Below the pieces are notes generated by a model that saw nothing but the letters and a program-made list of their open reading frames with translations, made no database searches and had not been told where the DNA came from. From contig JAKUHH010000216.1 of NCBI GenBank assembly GCA_022701365.1, forward strand, positions 868,001-932,000: a stretch of 64,000 bases of DNA, in the 5' to 3' direction. Both the position numbers and the translations under genes were made by a program. The stretch comes from Mycocentrospora acerina. Its lineage: Eukaryota > Ascomycota > Dothideomycetes > Pleosporales. Shown here in pieces: positions 20,670 through 31,639 of this stretch (its first letter is position 1; every line of letters begins with the position of its first letter).

Positions 20670-21534
20670 ATCGTTCCTGATCACTGTTGCAGGGCCTGAT
20701 ATGAGTTTTTACGACATTGACACGACTTGTGATTTATGGAGTTTTGGAGTCTTGCGCATCCTGGTTTGATATCCCCCTGTTTACTCCTTTGCCTTTTTTG
20801 TTGCGCATACCATGTCAATCATGTGTTTGCTGTCTTGTTATACTGTGTTGCTATACTGCGTTGCCTGACGTGCTAGGTTCTCAGCAATTAGTGGTGGTAG
20901 GCGAGTATTGTTGGAAATTATGGTTGAACATGTTCAGTCTTTTTGACGACTTGACGGTAGATGGATGGGAAATTAGAATCAATCCGATTTTGAAATATGT
21001 TTGCTGCTTTGTTGTTGCCATGTTCTACTCGTCTTTTGTTGCATTCTTGAGATTACTATTTGTAGCATTCTCTAGCTTCATGTTTGTCGTATTCTTGAGA
21101 TCTGCGTTGAACGCTTCCTTAAGGTGAGCATTTATAGTAAAGCTAACATCAAAGTTTGTAGCATTTCCAAGTTTACTGTTTGTAGTATTCTTAAGATCAT
21201 AACCTGCATCTTCTTAGGATTCAATTTTAAAGCATTCTGAAGATCAAAGTTTACAGAATTCTTGACATTAATGTTTGTTGTGTTCTTGAGGCGAATATTT
21301 GCAGTGTTCAAAGCATCAGAGGTGTCAAGATCCTTGCCGCCAAGACCTGCCGCATCGGTCAAACCATTGAGCCGACGGCGGCCCACACGCTAAGCGATCG
21401 AAATTCGTTGTGAACCTCGAACTTCTCCCTCGTCAGCCCGTACTAACCACAGGTCCACCACCAGGTACGCACGCACGCACGACAGACGCATCCTCACGAC
21501 AGACGACTAATCCACACACAGGAAATCTGCAAAA
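20670..21534. other. Intergenic with degenerate octapeptide-repeat remnant and eL13 promoter
   Basis: About 860 bp. The central part (21030-21325) is the repeat remnant listed separately. The remainder is the 3' flank of the coiled-coil gene and the 5' flank of the ribosomal protein gene. Confidence 0.5.
21030..21325 (-). pseudogene. Remnant of a protein-coding octapeptide (24-bp) repeat array
   Basis: Read on the minus strand this stretch is an array of 8-residue units. One frame gives LNTANI, RLKNTTNI, NVKNSVNF, DLQNALKL. After a frame change near 21203-21222 another frame gives YDLKNTTNS, KLGNATNF, DVSFTINA, HLKEAFNA, DLKNTTNM, KLENATNS, NLKNATKD. The consensus is roughly [DKN]-L-[KE]-N-[AT]-T-N-x, repeated about eleven times. 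One indel breaks the frame. I see no signal peptide or start linked to it and no intron that would restore frame, so it looks like a decayed gene piece. The parent family is not known to me. Confidence 0.55.
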
Positions 21535-22405
21535 ATGGCCATCAAGCACAACCAGCAGATCCAGAAGAACCACTTCCACAAGGACTGGTATGCGACAGAC
21601 CCCCCCAAGCCCTGCGCCTATTCTTTGTGCTGACTTTTACAGGCAACGCTACGTCCGCGTGCACTTCGACCAGGTAATTCCCCTCTCTTCGTGAGAGTTG
21701 TGGCGCCTGTTGTGCACTTGTTAACGACCGCGACAGCCTGGCAGGAAGAAGTCCAGGAGAAACGCTCGCGTTGCCAAGGCCGCAAAGGTCGCTCCTCGCC
21801 CCGTCGATCTCCTCCGCCCCGTTGTGCGATGCCCTACCGTCAAGTGTATGTGGATATCGGAGATGATTGGAGAATACTGTTGTTGACGGTTATTGCAGAC
21901 AACCGCCGCGTCAGGCCCGGCCGTGGTTTCTCTCTCGTTGAGTTGAAGGGTACATACCTCCGCCTATCAATCAACAAAATCAACCACTAACTTGTCTTCA
22001 GCTGCTGGCATTCCCCGCAAGTTCGCCCGTACCATCGGTATCTCGGTCGACCCCCGCCGCCAGAACCTTTCCGAGGAGGGCCTCAAGGCCAACGTCGAAC
22101 GCCTCCAGGAGTACAGGAAGCGCCTCATCCTCTTCCCCCGCCGTAACGGCAAGACCAAGCAGGGTGATGCCTCCGTCGAGGACGTCAAGGCCGCCAAGAA
22201 CGCCGAGAACGTCATCAAGAGCACCGCCGTCTCTCTCCCCATCAAGAACGTCATCACCTTCGAGGAGGGCGCCATTGGCAACTACAAGGGCGAGGAGAAC
22301 GCATTCAGGAAGCTCCGTGACGCTCGCTCCGAGGCCCGCCTTGTCGGTGTCCGCGAGAAGCGCCGCAAGGACAAGGCCGATGCGGATGCTGACAAGAAGA
22401 AATAA
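21535..22405 (+). CDS. RPL13: 60S ribosomal protein L13 (eL13)
   Basis: Five exons: 21535-21587, 21643-21673, 21737-21845, 21899-21949 and 22002-22405, all GT-AG. They encode a basic protein that opens [18 protein letters not shown]. It continues [36 protein letters not shown] and [18 protein letters not shown], then [17 protein letters not shown], the hallmark run of eL13. Length (about 215 residues) and the lysine-rich C-terminus fit the family. It is a structural protein of the large ribosomal subunit. Having many introns crowded into the 5' half is usual for fungal ribosomal protein genes. Confidence 0.95.
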
Positions 22406-23548
22406 GCTACTCGCTAAAGGGTGGTTTGCGTCTGTTCTATGTCTTATGAAGGATTTAAAAGTCGAGGCCATGAGGTGGCGATGGGTATTCCCTGCATGGG
22501 CGGCGTCAATGGTTAGGTCTGTCAGGTATGACAGCGTGTGAATGATACCTACTTTGCAAATGCAAACCGATGCCCCCCATGATTTTGTTATCTTATGTTT
22601 GCACTCATTTGCGCATGTTTCGAGTTGACCCACTTTGCACTCACTCCATTGTCATGTTCATGCGACGACAGGCGCAAACTGTCGAACAAATTGCAAATTA
22701 TCGGGGCCTTTTTTAAAAAAAATTAACCTGATGAGATTGTTTATCTTGAATTTACTTATTGCGGTTGGGCGTTTATCTATTGCGGGGCTCAAGCTACTTG
22801 TTTGTTATCACGACCTTCCACTAGCCATTCGCCTGACAATATGACCCGTCAGGACACAAGTGAGGCTGATGTTACATCTTGAGAAATACAACCTGGATAA
22901 TATTTTTTTATCCATTCAGCAGCGTAGCTCTTTCCATAACAGTAGGTCACCAATTTCCTTTTCCATATTCTCGCTCCATTCACACGCTCTCTTGGCCAGT
23001 CGAAATGACGGACCGGGAAGCAAGAAGACTATCCGTGGGGAATATTGATGTATAAGGAAGTAAAAAAAAGCACTTGGAGAGTAAAGGCGTTGAGTACATT
23101 GAAGTGGTGTAGCGTCTTTAGAAATGTAGAGAGGTGTTTTAATGATTCGTTTGTATGGTGTTACTAGGGAAGCATTTTAAAAAAAATCATTTGCGTTTCT
23201 GGAGATATTCTATTACTGTGTTGTACTTACACTTCTTTTTTTAATTACGTTCTCAATACTTGTATTCTCCCTACGCACAGGATTATTTTCCCGCTATTTC
23301 AATTGACTGAGAGTGAGTTTGGTTGACGAGGAGTCACGTTGTCTTGTTCTTTCCCTAAAAGAGATCAATGCTAGCGTTTATCCACATTCAGCATTCCTAG
23401 ACGAGTCACTCATATATTTTCACAGGTCTTGATTTTCTTCCGCTCCCGAAATCTGATCGGTTTCTGATACCTAACTCTGTGCTGCAAGCTTCCCTTCTCT
23501 CACAATTACCTTTTTCTATTTCTGCAAGACCCCGCATTCAAAGACAGG
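22406..23548. other. Intergenic, eL13 3' flank and HRI1-like promoter
   Basis: About 1.1 kb, AT-rich with poly-A and poly-T runs. Short open frames carry no recognisable features. A pyrimidine-rich stretch just before 23549 fits a 5' UTR. Confidence 0.45.
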
Positions 23549-24688
23549 ATGGCTCATGAGGAGGTACCCCATTCGGCAAACGCCAGAGCTGCAGCAAACA
23601 AGCCGATCAGTGAACCAGATTGCGAAGTAGACTCCGACCAAAGTGACCCAGGCGAGGCGATATACACTCCACCTGATTCTGCTGCGAGTTTGTCTCCTCC
23701 CACAATTTCGACCTCGTCAGGCGCCGGGCCATCTACAGCTTCAATGCCTCCGCAAGCTGTCCACGAAGCTGGTGACGCCAACGTCTCCATCCGCGAGTAC
23801 ATTTACTTCATGCCATATCCGCTTCCTCCAGGAACACCTATCCCCTACACCACCGGTCTCCCAAACAAAAATCCCTTACATCTTCCGCCCACCCCGTTTG
23901 AACCCACATCTACTTTAGTCCTCACAAGCCCAAACCACACATTCGTCGACGTCCGTTTCTTCAAACCCATGCGCCCCGGCGAAGAAACAGCGCTTCCTAA
24001 TAAAGGCGAAAGAGAGCGTCTTGAATGGTGTTTTGCTGGCCAAAGCGAAAGCCACCCCGTCGCTCCCATTGCCAGCCGTAACGAAAAAGACGGACTTGAA
24101 CAGGGAGAAGAAGAAGAAGCAAAGGAATGGCAAGGCGTCACCCACTCGAAATGGACGCACTGGCTCGACAGCCGCTTCCCAGTCGCCTCACCTAGCATCC
24201 CGGTAGACGAAGGCGACATGTACCCCATTGACACTGATCTCACCCTTGAACACGGCCACGCATTTCAACCGCTCATGAATGCCTTCAAGACCCACGAGGA
24301 AATGTGGCGCGATGGCACCGCACTGTCCACAAACAGCATCGGCAGCAAGATATGCGTCGTGCTGCGCTGCCATGCAGATGCTGCAGGTGTCCGGGGCGTG
24401 ATCGTAAGAGTCGGCCAGTTCTGCCAGGGGATAGTCATGAAAGGGGAACATGCAACGGCTGAGCGGTGGGAGTTTGAGTTTAAAGAAGACGGTAGTAGTA
24501 GTAGTAGTGGTGGTGATGATGGTGGGAACGGGGAAAAGGAGAGGGAGAACTGGAAGAGAACGGCAAGGGTGGGGGATTTATTCTTGCCTTGTGCGGTGAC
24601 TTTTCGCCCTGAGATTTTGGCGGTGGGTGGGAAAGTCAAGTATTGGGATTATGAGTGGGTGGTTGAGGAGGTGTGGGAGTGGATGTGA
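23549..24688 (+). CDS. HRI1-like protein
   Basis: A 379-residue intronless ORF. About 80 disordered acidic residues precede a conserved domain with REYIYFMPYPLPPGTPIPY, PFEPTSTLVLTSPNHTFVDV, LEWCFAGQSES, HSKWTHWLDSR and DEGDMYPIDTDLTLEHG, the pattern of the fungal Hri1 family. A second half (ICVVLRCHADAAGVRGVIVR through the C-terminal VKYWDYEWVVEEVWEW) completes the double lipocalin-like fold known for yeast Hri1. A low-complexity Ser/Gly insert with GTA/GTG repeats sits near residue 315. Yeast Hri1 is a non-essential cytosolic/nuclear protein that binds Hrr25 and Sec72, with unclear function. Assignment is by motif recall. Confidence 0.78.
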   Translation: MAHEEVPHSANARAAANKPISEPDCEVDSDQSDPGEAIYTPPDSAASLSPPTISTSSGAGPSTASMPPQAVHEAGDANVSIREYIYFMPYPLPPGTPIPYTTGLPNKNPLHLPPTPFEPTSTLVLTSPNHTFVDVRFFKPMRPGEETALPNKGERERLEWCFAGQSESHPVAPIASRNEKDGLEQGEEEEAKEWQGVTHSKWTHWLDSRFPVASPSIPVDEGDMYPIDTDLTLEHGHAFQPLMNAFKTHEEMWRDGTALSTNSIGSKICVVLRCHADAAGVRGVIVRVGQFCQGIVMKGEHATAERWEFEFKEDGSSSSSGGDDGGNGEKERENWKRTARVGDLFLPCAVTFRPEILAVGGKVKYWDYEWVVEEVWEWM

Positions 24689-25092
24689 AGGCACTATTGG
24701 TGAGGGTGGTGAAAGTTGTGGATAACAGATACTTGACAGCAGCAGTAGTAGCAGTAGTAGTAGCTAAGTTTCCAGAATTTGATGTCAGCCGATTTGACAC
24801 AACCACGCTTAGTATTTTCGAGTACAGAAATGAAGAATTCACTGTTGGATTGATCTACCTTGGCATTTACCGAATGATTGTGTTGGAGAATACACCGGAT
24901 GGACTTGAAGTTAAAAAAAAATCTGCGATCCTAAAAAAAAGAGCCAACGAGTTCACTCAAAATTAGCGTGAGCAGTAAGAAAAGAAAAAAGAAAGAGGTG
25001 ATAAACTCCAACACGCCTGTTTTTTAAAAAAAAAAAAAGAGAGAGAGAGAGAATCACACATCACACATCACTCAGGTATCCAGCCCCACGTG
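24689..25092. other. Convergent intergenic region
   Basis: About 400 bp between convergent gene ends. It contains a GTAGCAGTA-type trinucleotide run near 24738-24765 and an A-tract followed by GA repeats near 25027-25052. An ORF at 24673-24966 looks like chance. Confidence 0.45.
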
Positions 25093-26325
25093 CTAAAAAT
25101 CATATCCCCATCCTCCCTGGATCCCCTGCCCCAGATTCCCACCGCTCTGAATCGCCCTCGCAACCTGGAATCCCTGGGTCAAAAACCCCACGGCCGTGTC
25201 CACGCCCGCATGGCCCGTTGAGAAAAACGTGCCAGGCATAGGCGGGTCCTCTGGCCTTGCAATAACGCCATCCATCATCTCCTCGCTCGCCTCGCCTTGA
25301 AACCTATCCAGCGCCAGTCTCCGTACAGCAACGTGCCACCTCTCCATCCACTGTTCCTCACTGACGGTTGTGTACAGTTTCCTTCCCTGTGCGTCGGCAA
25401 TGGAAAACGGCCACTCTGCTCGCACAACGGCGTAGCGCTTGGTTGCGAAGAAGAGAAATGGCCACGTGAATAGCCACAGGAAAGTGAGGTAGAAGAACCA
25501 GCACACCCAGGTCTTGAGACGCCACTGGTTGATGCGCGTGCAGGTGTAGATGTCGACGTTTTTGTCTTCGACGGGGAACGTAATGTTGATGTGGCCGCGG
25601 TAGTTTGTGCTGCGGATGATGCCTTCAAGGCGGTTTCGGAGATGTATTTCGTCGAAGCCGGTGATGGTGCGGCGCAGACGGAAGGTGCGTAGCATGCGTG
25701 GCGACGCACAGAAGCGGTGGCACCACTCTGTCAAGGTGGGCTTCTGGGCACCGCCGACTTCGATATCTTGCTTTGTGCCTGGAGCACGCACTTTCGTGAT
25801 TGTACCGCGGTGTGTTTTCTCGCCATTTTCGACCGTGGTGAGGGCCATGGAGGAGGTGTCATTGGGATCAAAGTTTTTGCGCAGGTACCGTTGCATATTG
25901 ATCACAATGCGAAAGTCTGTGACTTCTTTTGTTTCCTTCTTGTCCCCGTTTTTAACGGTTTCCTTGTGAGTGCCCATGATGTATATGAAAGGAACAGGGG
26001 CTGTTTGAGCGCACGTGCGGATGGCGTCCTCGAGGAAGACTGGGTCGGTATCGTAACGGGAATCCATGTAGTCGAGTGTCTCACAGACGTAGGGCTTGCC
26101 ATTTTTAAAAGAGGGGTTGTTGTGGTCAGTTCGCGTCGTTGGTGGTGGGACGTGTCGGATGGGCACGATGGCTGCGGAAGTGCCAGCTTCACTATCGGTG
26201 TACGAGGGTGGGAGGCCAGAAATTTCTGGCGCATCCTCATAGCTGTAGTCATCTGGTGTAGTATGAAGTGATACGGCATCGGGGTCATCCCGGAACCCTT
26301 CAGCTGGATGATTGACTTTGCCCAT
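25093..26325 (-). CDS. Uncharacterised fungal protein with a central membrane hairpin
   Basis: About 410 residues starting at 26325 (MGKVNHPAEGFRDDPDAVS). The frame is open further to 26412, but that extension looks like 5' flank. The N-terminal 80 residues are acidic and disordered with a PPSY motif (SGLPPSYTDSEAG). A soluble domain at about 85-280 includes DYMDSRYDTDPVFLEDAIR, PFIYIMGTHKETVK and VTDFRIVINMQRYL. Two closely spaced hydrophobic segments (WVCWFFYLTFLWLFTWPFLF) form a probable hairpin. After them come WPFSIADAQGRKLYTTVSEE, a helical EEQWMERWHVAVRRLALD and a Gly-rich tail. I know this type as conserved in filamentous ascomycetes but cannot name a function. It diverges from TRM1. 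Confidence 0.75.
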   Translation of the reverse strand: MGKVNHPAEGFRDDPDAVSLHTTPDDYSYEDAPEISGLPPSYTDSEAGTSAAIVPIRHVPPPTTRTDHNNPSFKNGKPYVCETLDYMDSRYDTDPVFLEDAIRTCAQTAPVPFIYIMGTHKETVKNGDKKETKEVTDFRIVINMQRYLRKNFDPNDTSSMALTTVENGEKTHRGTITKVRAPGTKQDIEVGGAQKPTLTEWCHRFCASPRMLRTFRLRRTITGFDEIHLRNRLEGIIRSTNYRGHINITFPVEDKNVDIYTCTRINQWRLKTWVCWFFYLTFLWLFTWPFLFFATKRYAVVRAEWPFSIADAQGRKLYTTVSEEQWMERWHVAVRRLALDRFQGEASEEMMDGVIARPEDPPMPGTFFSTGHAGVDTAVGFLTQGFQVARAIQSGGNLGQGIQGGWGYDF

Positions 26326-26960
26326 GATGCCGTGAGTGAGCGGACACTTAGTGTGGACTGATGAAAGCAAAATGCGACAGAACAACAGTGGTTGGAGAAT
26401 ACACAGACACAAGCGCGCCTGGTTACCTATATGCAGTGGTAGAGTTCAAGGGGCTTGACCGGTGAGACATTGGTGGGATCAATCCGTGGCAGTCTTGGGG
26501 GCGCCCGCTCCAGGCAACCATCCAACTATTGGTCCAAGAAGGACGCGTCAACACTCCCGAGTGTCTATTCACAGCGGGTAAGGCGCCAACTGCGGCGCCC
26601 ATTGTTGGCTACAGGGAGACGACCTGTGCTGATGTACACATGTTCGTTTCCTTGCTGTGGGTGGTTCACGTAGAGTGGGGTTGCTCTTGTCCGGCTCTCT
26701 GCCAAGCACGACGCCAAAATTAAGCTTCGTCACTGGTCAAAATTTTGGAGCTCAAGTTGGAGACGCGACGAGCGCGTTGGTCTTGACTCACTTCCGCCAC
26801 AACTACTGTTCTCTGGTGCAGCAGCGAATATCAAGTAAAGCTGGCGGTCTCTGCTCTTGTAGTACCTCGTCTATGTGCACTTCGAGCTTGTCACATACTC
26901 CTTCGCAGACCGTGGGCTATCGGTAGCTCTTTCCTACGCGCAATTCACACATCGCCTACA
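26326..26960. promoter_or_regulatory. Divergent promoter region of TRM1 and the membrane-hairpin gene
   Basis: About 635 bp between divergent starts. I see no convincing ORF, RNA or repeat. Both promoters must lie here. Confidence 0.5.
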
Positions 26961-29015
26961 ATGCCCTCCGCAGACATTGCAATGGCCGATGCGCAGCCAA
27001 ACACAATCGATGCCACGCCCCAGGCGGGGCAGACAATCAACCATGAGGGTAGAGAATACACCACCATCAAAGAGGGACTCGCGCATATCCTTGTGCCCGG
27101 CGGTACACCCACCTCAACCGATCCCAAGCTGTCCAAGGAGGAGACACAAAAGCAGCAAGTCTTCTACAATCCTATCCAGCAGTTCAACCGCGATCTGAGC
27201 GTGCTGGCGATCAAGACTTTTGGGGAAGATTTAGTACATAGGAGACAGCAGAAGCATGAGCAGGGGCGGAAGAGGGCCGAGAAGAAGAAACAGAGAGCGC
27301 AAGAGAAAGAAGACGCGGCGGCGACTCAGAATGGCGAAGCTGAAACAGAAGGAGAGCCTTCCAAGAAGAGAAAGGTTGGGGAAGCAGAGATTGACGGAGA
27401 TACGGGCCCCGAGAAGAGACAGAAAGTTGGCGAAAGCGGCGAGGGCGGACATGATGCAGAACCAGGGCAAGGTACGCCAATAGATGGGAAAGAGGATTTG
27501 CAGCCGTGGAAACCATCGTTCAGTATCCTTGACGCGCTTTCTGCAACTGGCCTCAGAGCACTTCGATACGCACAGGAAATACCGTTTGCGACTGCGATTA
27601 CTTCAAACGACATGTCACCAAATGCAGTCGAGTCCATCAAGCTGAATGTGAAACACAACAAACTGGAAGATAAGATTACTGCGAACACGGGTAACGCTAT
27701 CGCCTACATGTACAGTTTCTGTGACAAGAAAGGATACGATGTTATTGATCTTGACCCATATGGTACAGCTGCGCCTTTCATTGACTCCGCAATCCAAGCT
27801 ATCAATGACGAGGGGCTGCTGTGCGTGACCTGCACAGACTCTGCTATCTTTGCATCCCACGGCTACTTGGAGAAGACTTACTCACAATACGGCGGCCTAC
27901 CGTTCAAGGGTGAGCCGTGCCACGAGGGTGGGTTACGCTTGATTCTACACGCTATCGCATCGTCTGCGGCACGATATGGAATGGCGATAGAGCCTTTGTT
28001 GTCGCTTTCCATCGACTACTACATCCGCGTCTTTGTCCGGGTGAGGAAATCTCCAAGCGATGTTAAATTGCTTGCTGGCAAAACCATGATTGTATACCAT
28101 TGTGAAAATGGATGTGGTGCATGGTCAACACAGTTCCTTGCACGCAACAAGATAATACACAACAAAAGAGGAGACCCGTTTTACAAGCACGGCTTTGCGC
28201 AAGGGCCTACTGCAGATCAGCATTGCCAACACTGTGGCTTCAAAACCCACCTCTCTGGTCCAATGTACGGTGGACCCCTGCACAACATAGGTTTCATCGA
28301 AAGAGTGCTTGCTCAGTTAAATGAGGTCAATCGAGAGACATACCCGACAATGGACCGCATGGAGGGTATGCTGCGTACAGCTCTCGATGAAATTACGTTT
28401 GGGGTCAAATCGAAGAAATCAAACGAGGAGAAGAACACTCAGGTATTAGACCCCTTGATCCCGAAGGCAGATCCGGCAGAGGTAGATCACCATCCATTCT
28501 TCTTCATCCCCAGTTCTGTTGCAAAAATCGTTCATTGCTCGGCACCTCCAGCAGCTGCGCTACGCGGGGCATTGCGACACGCCGGATTTCGAGTCGCCAT
28601 GAGTCATTGTAAACCAGGATCAATCAAGACAGACGCGTCTTGGTCAGATATTTGGCATATCATGCTAGAATGGGTTCGTCAGCGGGCACCTTTGAAAAAT
28701 CAGCTCAAAGAGATTAGTGCAGGACGCGCCATCATGACGAAAGGAAGCACTAATGATTATTTTCAAGTTGCGAAGGGTAAAGATACAGTCGATGCAACTG
28801 CTAAAGTCAATTCGACAGCTTTGGCGCAAGACGTACAAGAGACTGGGGAGAATATGGACGTGGATACAGAAGAAGTTAAAAAACCGGCTTACATGAATAT
28901 AAACTTCGAGGTCAAGTTTGATGAAGCGTTGGGCAGGGATCATGACAGGGGCAAATATGTCCGATACCAACTTGCACCTCGAGAGAACTGGGGCCCAATG
29001 GCACGCGCAAAGTAG
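26961..29015 (+). CDS. TRM1: tRNA (guanine(26)-N2)-dimethyltransferase Trm1
   Basis: A 684-residue intronless ORF. Trm1 makes N2,N2-dimethylguanosine at position 26 of tRNAs using S-adenosylmethionine, in nucleus and mitochondria. The N-terminus has INHEGREYTTIKEGLAHILV and VFYNPIQQFNRDLSVLAIK. A lysine/glutamate-rich insert with basic clusters (KKRKVGEAE) may serve nuclear localisation. The methyltransferase core shows LDALSATGLRALRYAQEIP, ITSNDMSPNAVESIKLNV, the DPYG motif in YDVIDLDPYGTAAPFIDSA, and CTDSAIFASHGYLEKTYSQY. A zinc-binding-like segment with CENGCGAW and CQHCGFKTH follows. FFFIPSSVAKIVHCSAPPAA and an ALRHAGFRVAMSHCKPGSIK block close the domain. Length is somewhat over the yeast enzyme because of the insert. 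Confidence 0.95.
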   Translation: MPSADIAMADAQPNTIDATPQAGQTINHEGREYTTIKEGLAHILVPGGTPTSTDPKLSKEETQKQQVFYNPIQQFNRDLSVLAIKTFGEDLVHRRQQKHEQGRKRAEKKKQRAQEKEDAAATQNGEAETEGEPSKKRKVGEAEIDGDTGPEKRQKVGESGEGGHDAEPGQGTPIDGKEDLQPWKPSFSILDALSATGLRALRYAQEIPFATAITSNDMSPNAVESIKLNVKHNKLEDKITANTGNAIAYMYSFCDKKGYDVIDLDPYGTAAPFIDSAIQAINDEGLLCVTCTDSAIFASHGYLEKTYSQYGGLPFKGEPCHEGGLRLILHAIASSAARYGMAIEPLLSLSIDYYIRVFVRVRKSPSDVKLLAGKTMIVYHCENGCGAWSTQFLARNKIIHNKRGDPFYKHGFAQGPTADQHCQHCGFKTHLSGPMYGGPLHNIGFIERVLAQLNEVNRETYPTMDRMEGMLRTALDEITFGVKSKKSNEEKNTQVLDPLIPKADPAEVDHHPFFFIPSSVAKIVHCSAPPAAALRGALRHAGFRVAMSHCKPGSIKTDASWSDIWHIMLEWVRQRAPLKNQLKEISAGRAIMTKGSTNDYFQVAKGKDTVDATAKVNSTALAQDVQETGENMDVDTEEVKKPAYMNINFEVKFDEALGRDHDRGKYVRYQLAPRENWGPMARAK

Positions 29016-29896
29016 GCCATACACAAAGCAGAGCAGTTTCAGACCTCAAAACTTTGGCAGGTATCAGAAATCACATTCAGAACTCAACCCTTTCAAACCT
29101 TGAGTGCGACCATGTTTCTTTTGCACAATTATGACATCACTGTCGAGAGTTGCATAATATCACAATCAAGAACCCTTCCGATCTCGCACCTCAAGATCCG
29201 AAAAATGGGGCAATGTCTTGCCCCAGGTTCCCTTGCTTGGGGAATACAAAGCACTCGGCAGATGCTTGTGGGGCTTCATTTGTCGGTACCTGCAGAATAC
29301 GTGCAGGGGATGCTACTGCGGCGAACAATGGGGCATCGACTGCGTAAATGCTCCGCGGACAAAAACAGACTCAACCACGGTACAGAATCACTTAAAAAAG
29401 ACAAAGCTCATCGATAGTAAAAAAATTATTTGGAAGTAGCCTTGTTTGTTAGTTTCCGCGGCGAAATCCTGCATGCGGGAATATCAGTGGCTCTGTGATT
29501 CTCCACAAATTCATCATGTCATCGCAGCGTCACGTTGGAAATCGGCGGATTGCTCACACATCCACGCGTTCGCGCCGATTTCGACGCTCTTCTTCCCCGG
29601 GGCTGCGCACTTGATTGGGTCGTTATTCACATCCGATCGATATTTAACATTCCCATGTCGTTGACAGCATTCCCGTAATGCTTGTTGCAACACTTCCGCA
29701 CTGGGAATATCATGAAGTCATGGCAAATAGTTTTTTCGTGACCATTCATGGTGGTCATCACTCTATGCGTGTGCGGTAATGATGGCGTAGCATAGAATCA
29801 CGACGCCGTACTATTGAAAAGTTGATCAGTGACTGTATATAGCCCTCCAACGCGTCCTCGTTGTTCAATACGGACATTCCTGCACCTGTTTACAAG
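29016..29896. other. Intergenic, promoter of the Rds1-like gene
   Basis: About 880 bp. Overlapping frames at 29150-29440 encode several cysteines (for example CRGCYCGEQWGIDC at about 29310), but there is no signal peptide and no consistent frame, so I do not call a gene. A TATATA-like stretch at 29836 lies about 60 bp before the Rds1 start. Confidence 0.4.
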
Positions 29897-31439
29897 ATGT
29901 TGACCAAGAACATCCTCACCTCCTCGTTACTTTCAGCGCTCGTTGCGGCTGCTCCCAAGCCCCAAGTTTCGGGATACACAAACGCAGATGCCAGTTTCTC
30001 TGTCTCTGACTCTGTTGGCATTCCTGCCACTGTCTTTGGCCCAGATTCGCAGATTCCTGTTAGTAAATTCGAGTGACCGACTAGTTAAATTCCATGTTAA
30101 TCGAATGTAGGCCATTGCTACAGCGGCGCCACCGGCTCCTCCTCGAGTGAGTTCTGATGTTGATGGTCCCACTAGCCATGGGCCTTACTCTGGCACTCCT
30201 ACTACAACTGGAGCCGCAAAGGGTCCAGCGACTCTTGGCACTGCTATCGCACCTCTGCCACCAAACCCCACAGCAACTTACTACAACGCCAATGGTATTC
30301 CTCAAAATGCTTTTCCCATCCCATACACGCCTGCTGGAGGACTGGGTACAAATGGCACCGAGCCTCGCTACATGGTGAACAGCGACTTTGACTTTGAGTC
30401 AATTGCTCTCGGCCTCTACCAAGAATGGATTGAGCTCGATCTCTTCAACAACGGTCTTGCAGTCTTTTCAGCGCAGGAATTTCTAGACGCTGGTCTTACT
30501 GCTGAGGATCGTGCCTACATTGCCTTCATGGCTCAGCAGGAGACTGGCCATGCCACCCTTTTGACCAACATGCTTGGCGAGGCAGCTCCTGTCCAGTGCA
30601 CATACGACTATCCTTTTCGCACAGTTCGCGAGTTCATTGATTTTAATCAAAAGCTAACTAGATGGGGAGAGTCGGGTGTATGGGGCTTTATTAATCATCT
30701 GGATTCCCGCGAGGTTGGTCAATTGCTTTCCCAGTCGATTGCTACAGAGGCTCGCCAACAGCTTTCTTTCCGCCAGATGCTAGGCCTACCACCTCAGCCG
30801 GTATGGTTTGAAGCCGGTATTCCTCAATCGTGGGCATGGACCTATCTTGCTCCATACATCAGTTCGTGCCCTGCCAACCAGACCCGTCTTGCGTGGCAGA
30901 ACTTCCCAGTTCTCCATATCGTAAACCAAGCCAACCCCAACCGCTTCTCGCCAAACGACACCAAGCCTAACGAAGTTTCTGGTAACCGCATTGCGGACCC
31001 CAGTGATTCCACTATTCCCGACGATGAAAGCTGCGTCAATGTCAACGCAACTAAGTATCCCGGCTACTCGTGCGCTCCTGGTATCGCACGCAACCACTCC
31101 GAGCCTCTCTCCTTCCCCGGAAAGCTTGTCAACCTAACCTGGGAAGAGCCTGGCAAGGCTGTTGGACCTAACAACTCATACATCACCTCTACTTCGGCCG
31201 GATCGCCCTTATACGTTGCTTGGGTCAGTCAGCTGAATCTGACATACACTCCTCTCGAGATTACCGGTGACAAAGTTGGTTACACATACCAGCCTGCAGG
31301 CGAGGTTTACCAGGGTGACCCAATGGCCAACGATACCATGTTTATCGCTCTTACCGACTCAAACCCCTTCCTGACACCATTCAATTTGAGCATGATCAAC
31401 CCACACGTTGTTGCTCTTGGTTTGTACCAGGCTGGTTAA
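29897..31439 (+). CDS. Rds1-like secreted ferritin-like protein
   Basis: Two exons, 29897-30058 and 30111-31439, with an in-frame 52-nt intron (GTTAGT donor, GTAG acceptor). The signal peptide is MLTKNILTSSLLSALVAAAP. A Pro/Thr-rich linker precedes the ferritin-like domain with DFDFESIALGLYQEWIELDL, LDAGLTAEDRAYIAFMAQQE, TGHATLLTNML and QSIATEARQQLSFRQMLG. Its glutamate and histidine pattern resembles diiron helices. Many N-glycosylation sequons follow. S. pombe rds1 is a stress- and adenine-responsive gene, and Dothideomycete homologs are secreted and expressed under stress or in planta. Enzymatic activity is not established. An in-frame ATG at 29861 would spoil the signal peptide, so 29897 is preferred. 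Confidence 0.85.
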
Positions 31440-31639
31440 ACAGGATCGCGAAAAAATGGAGATGAGGTATGCAGTCAATGTTTTCGAGACTGATAGGCCT
31501 ATAACGAGGTTGCGAAAAGGCACGTTTCGTTCAAATGTATTACCCACTTATTGCATATTTTAATGATAATGAAGAAATCTGTTTATTCTATATGACCTAT
31601 CTCCTCGGTTGATTAAAATTTTCTTGTCGTGTGTCTATT

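Noticed and set aside
24673..24966. 97-codon frame after the HRI1-like gene
   Set aside because: It overlaps the end of that gene and is built from GTA/GTG repeats. No independent support.
29150..29440. Cysteine-rich overlapping frames with CRGCYCGEQWGIDC
   Set aside because: No signal peptide, and the cysteines fall in different frames. The possible 21-nt intron linking them is too short to be credible.
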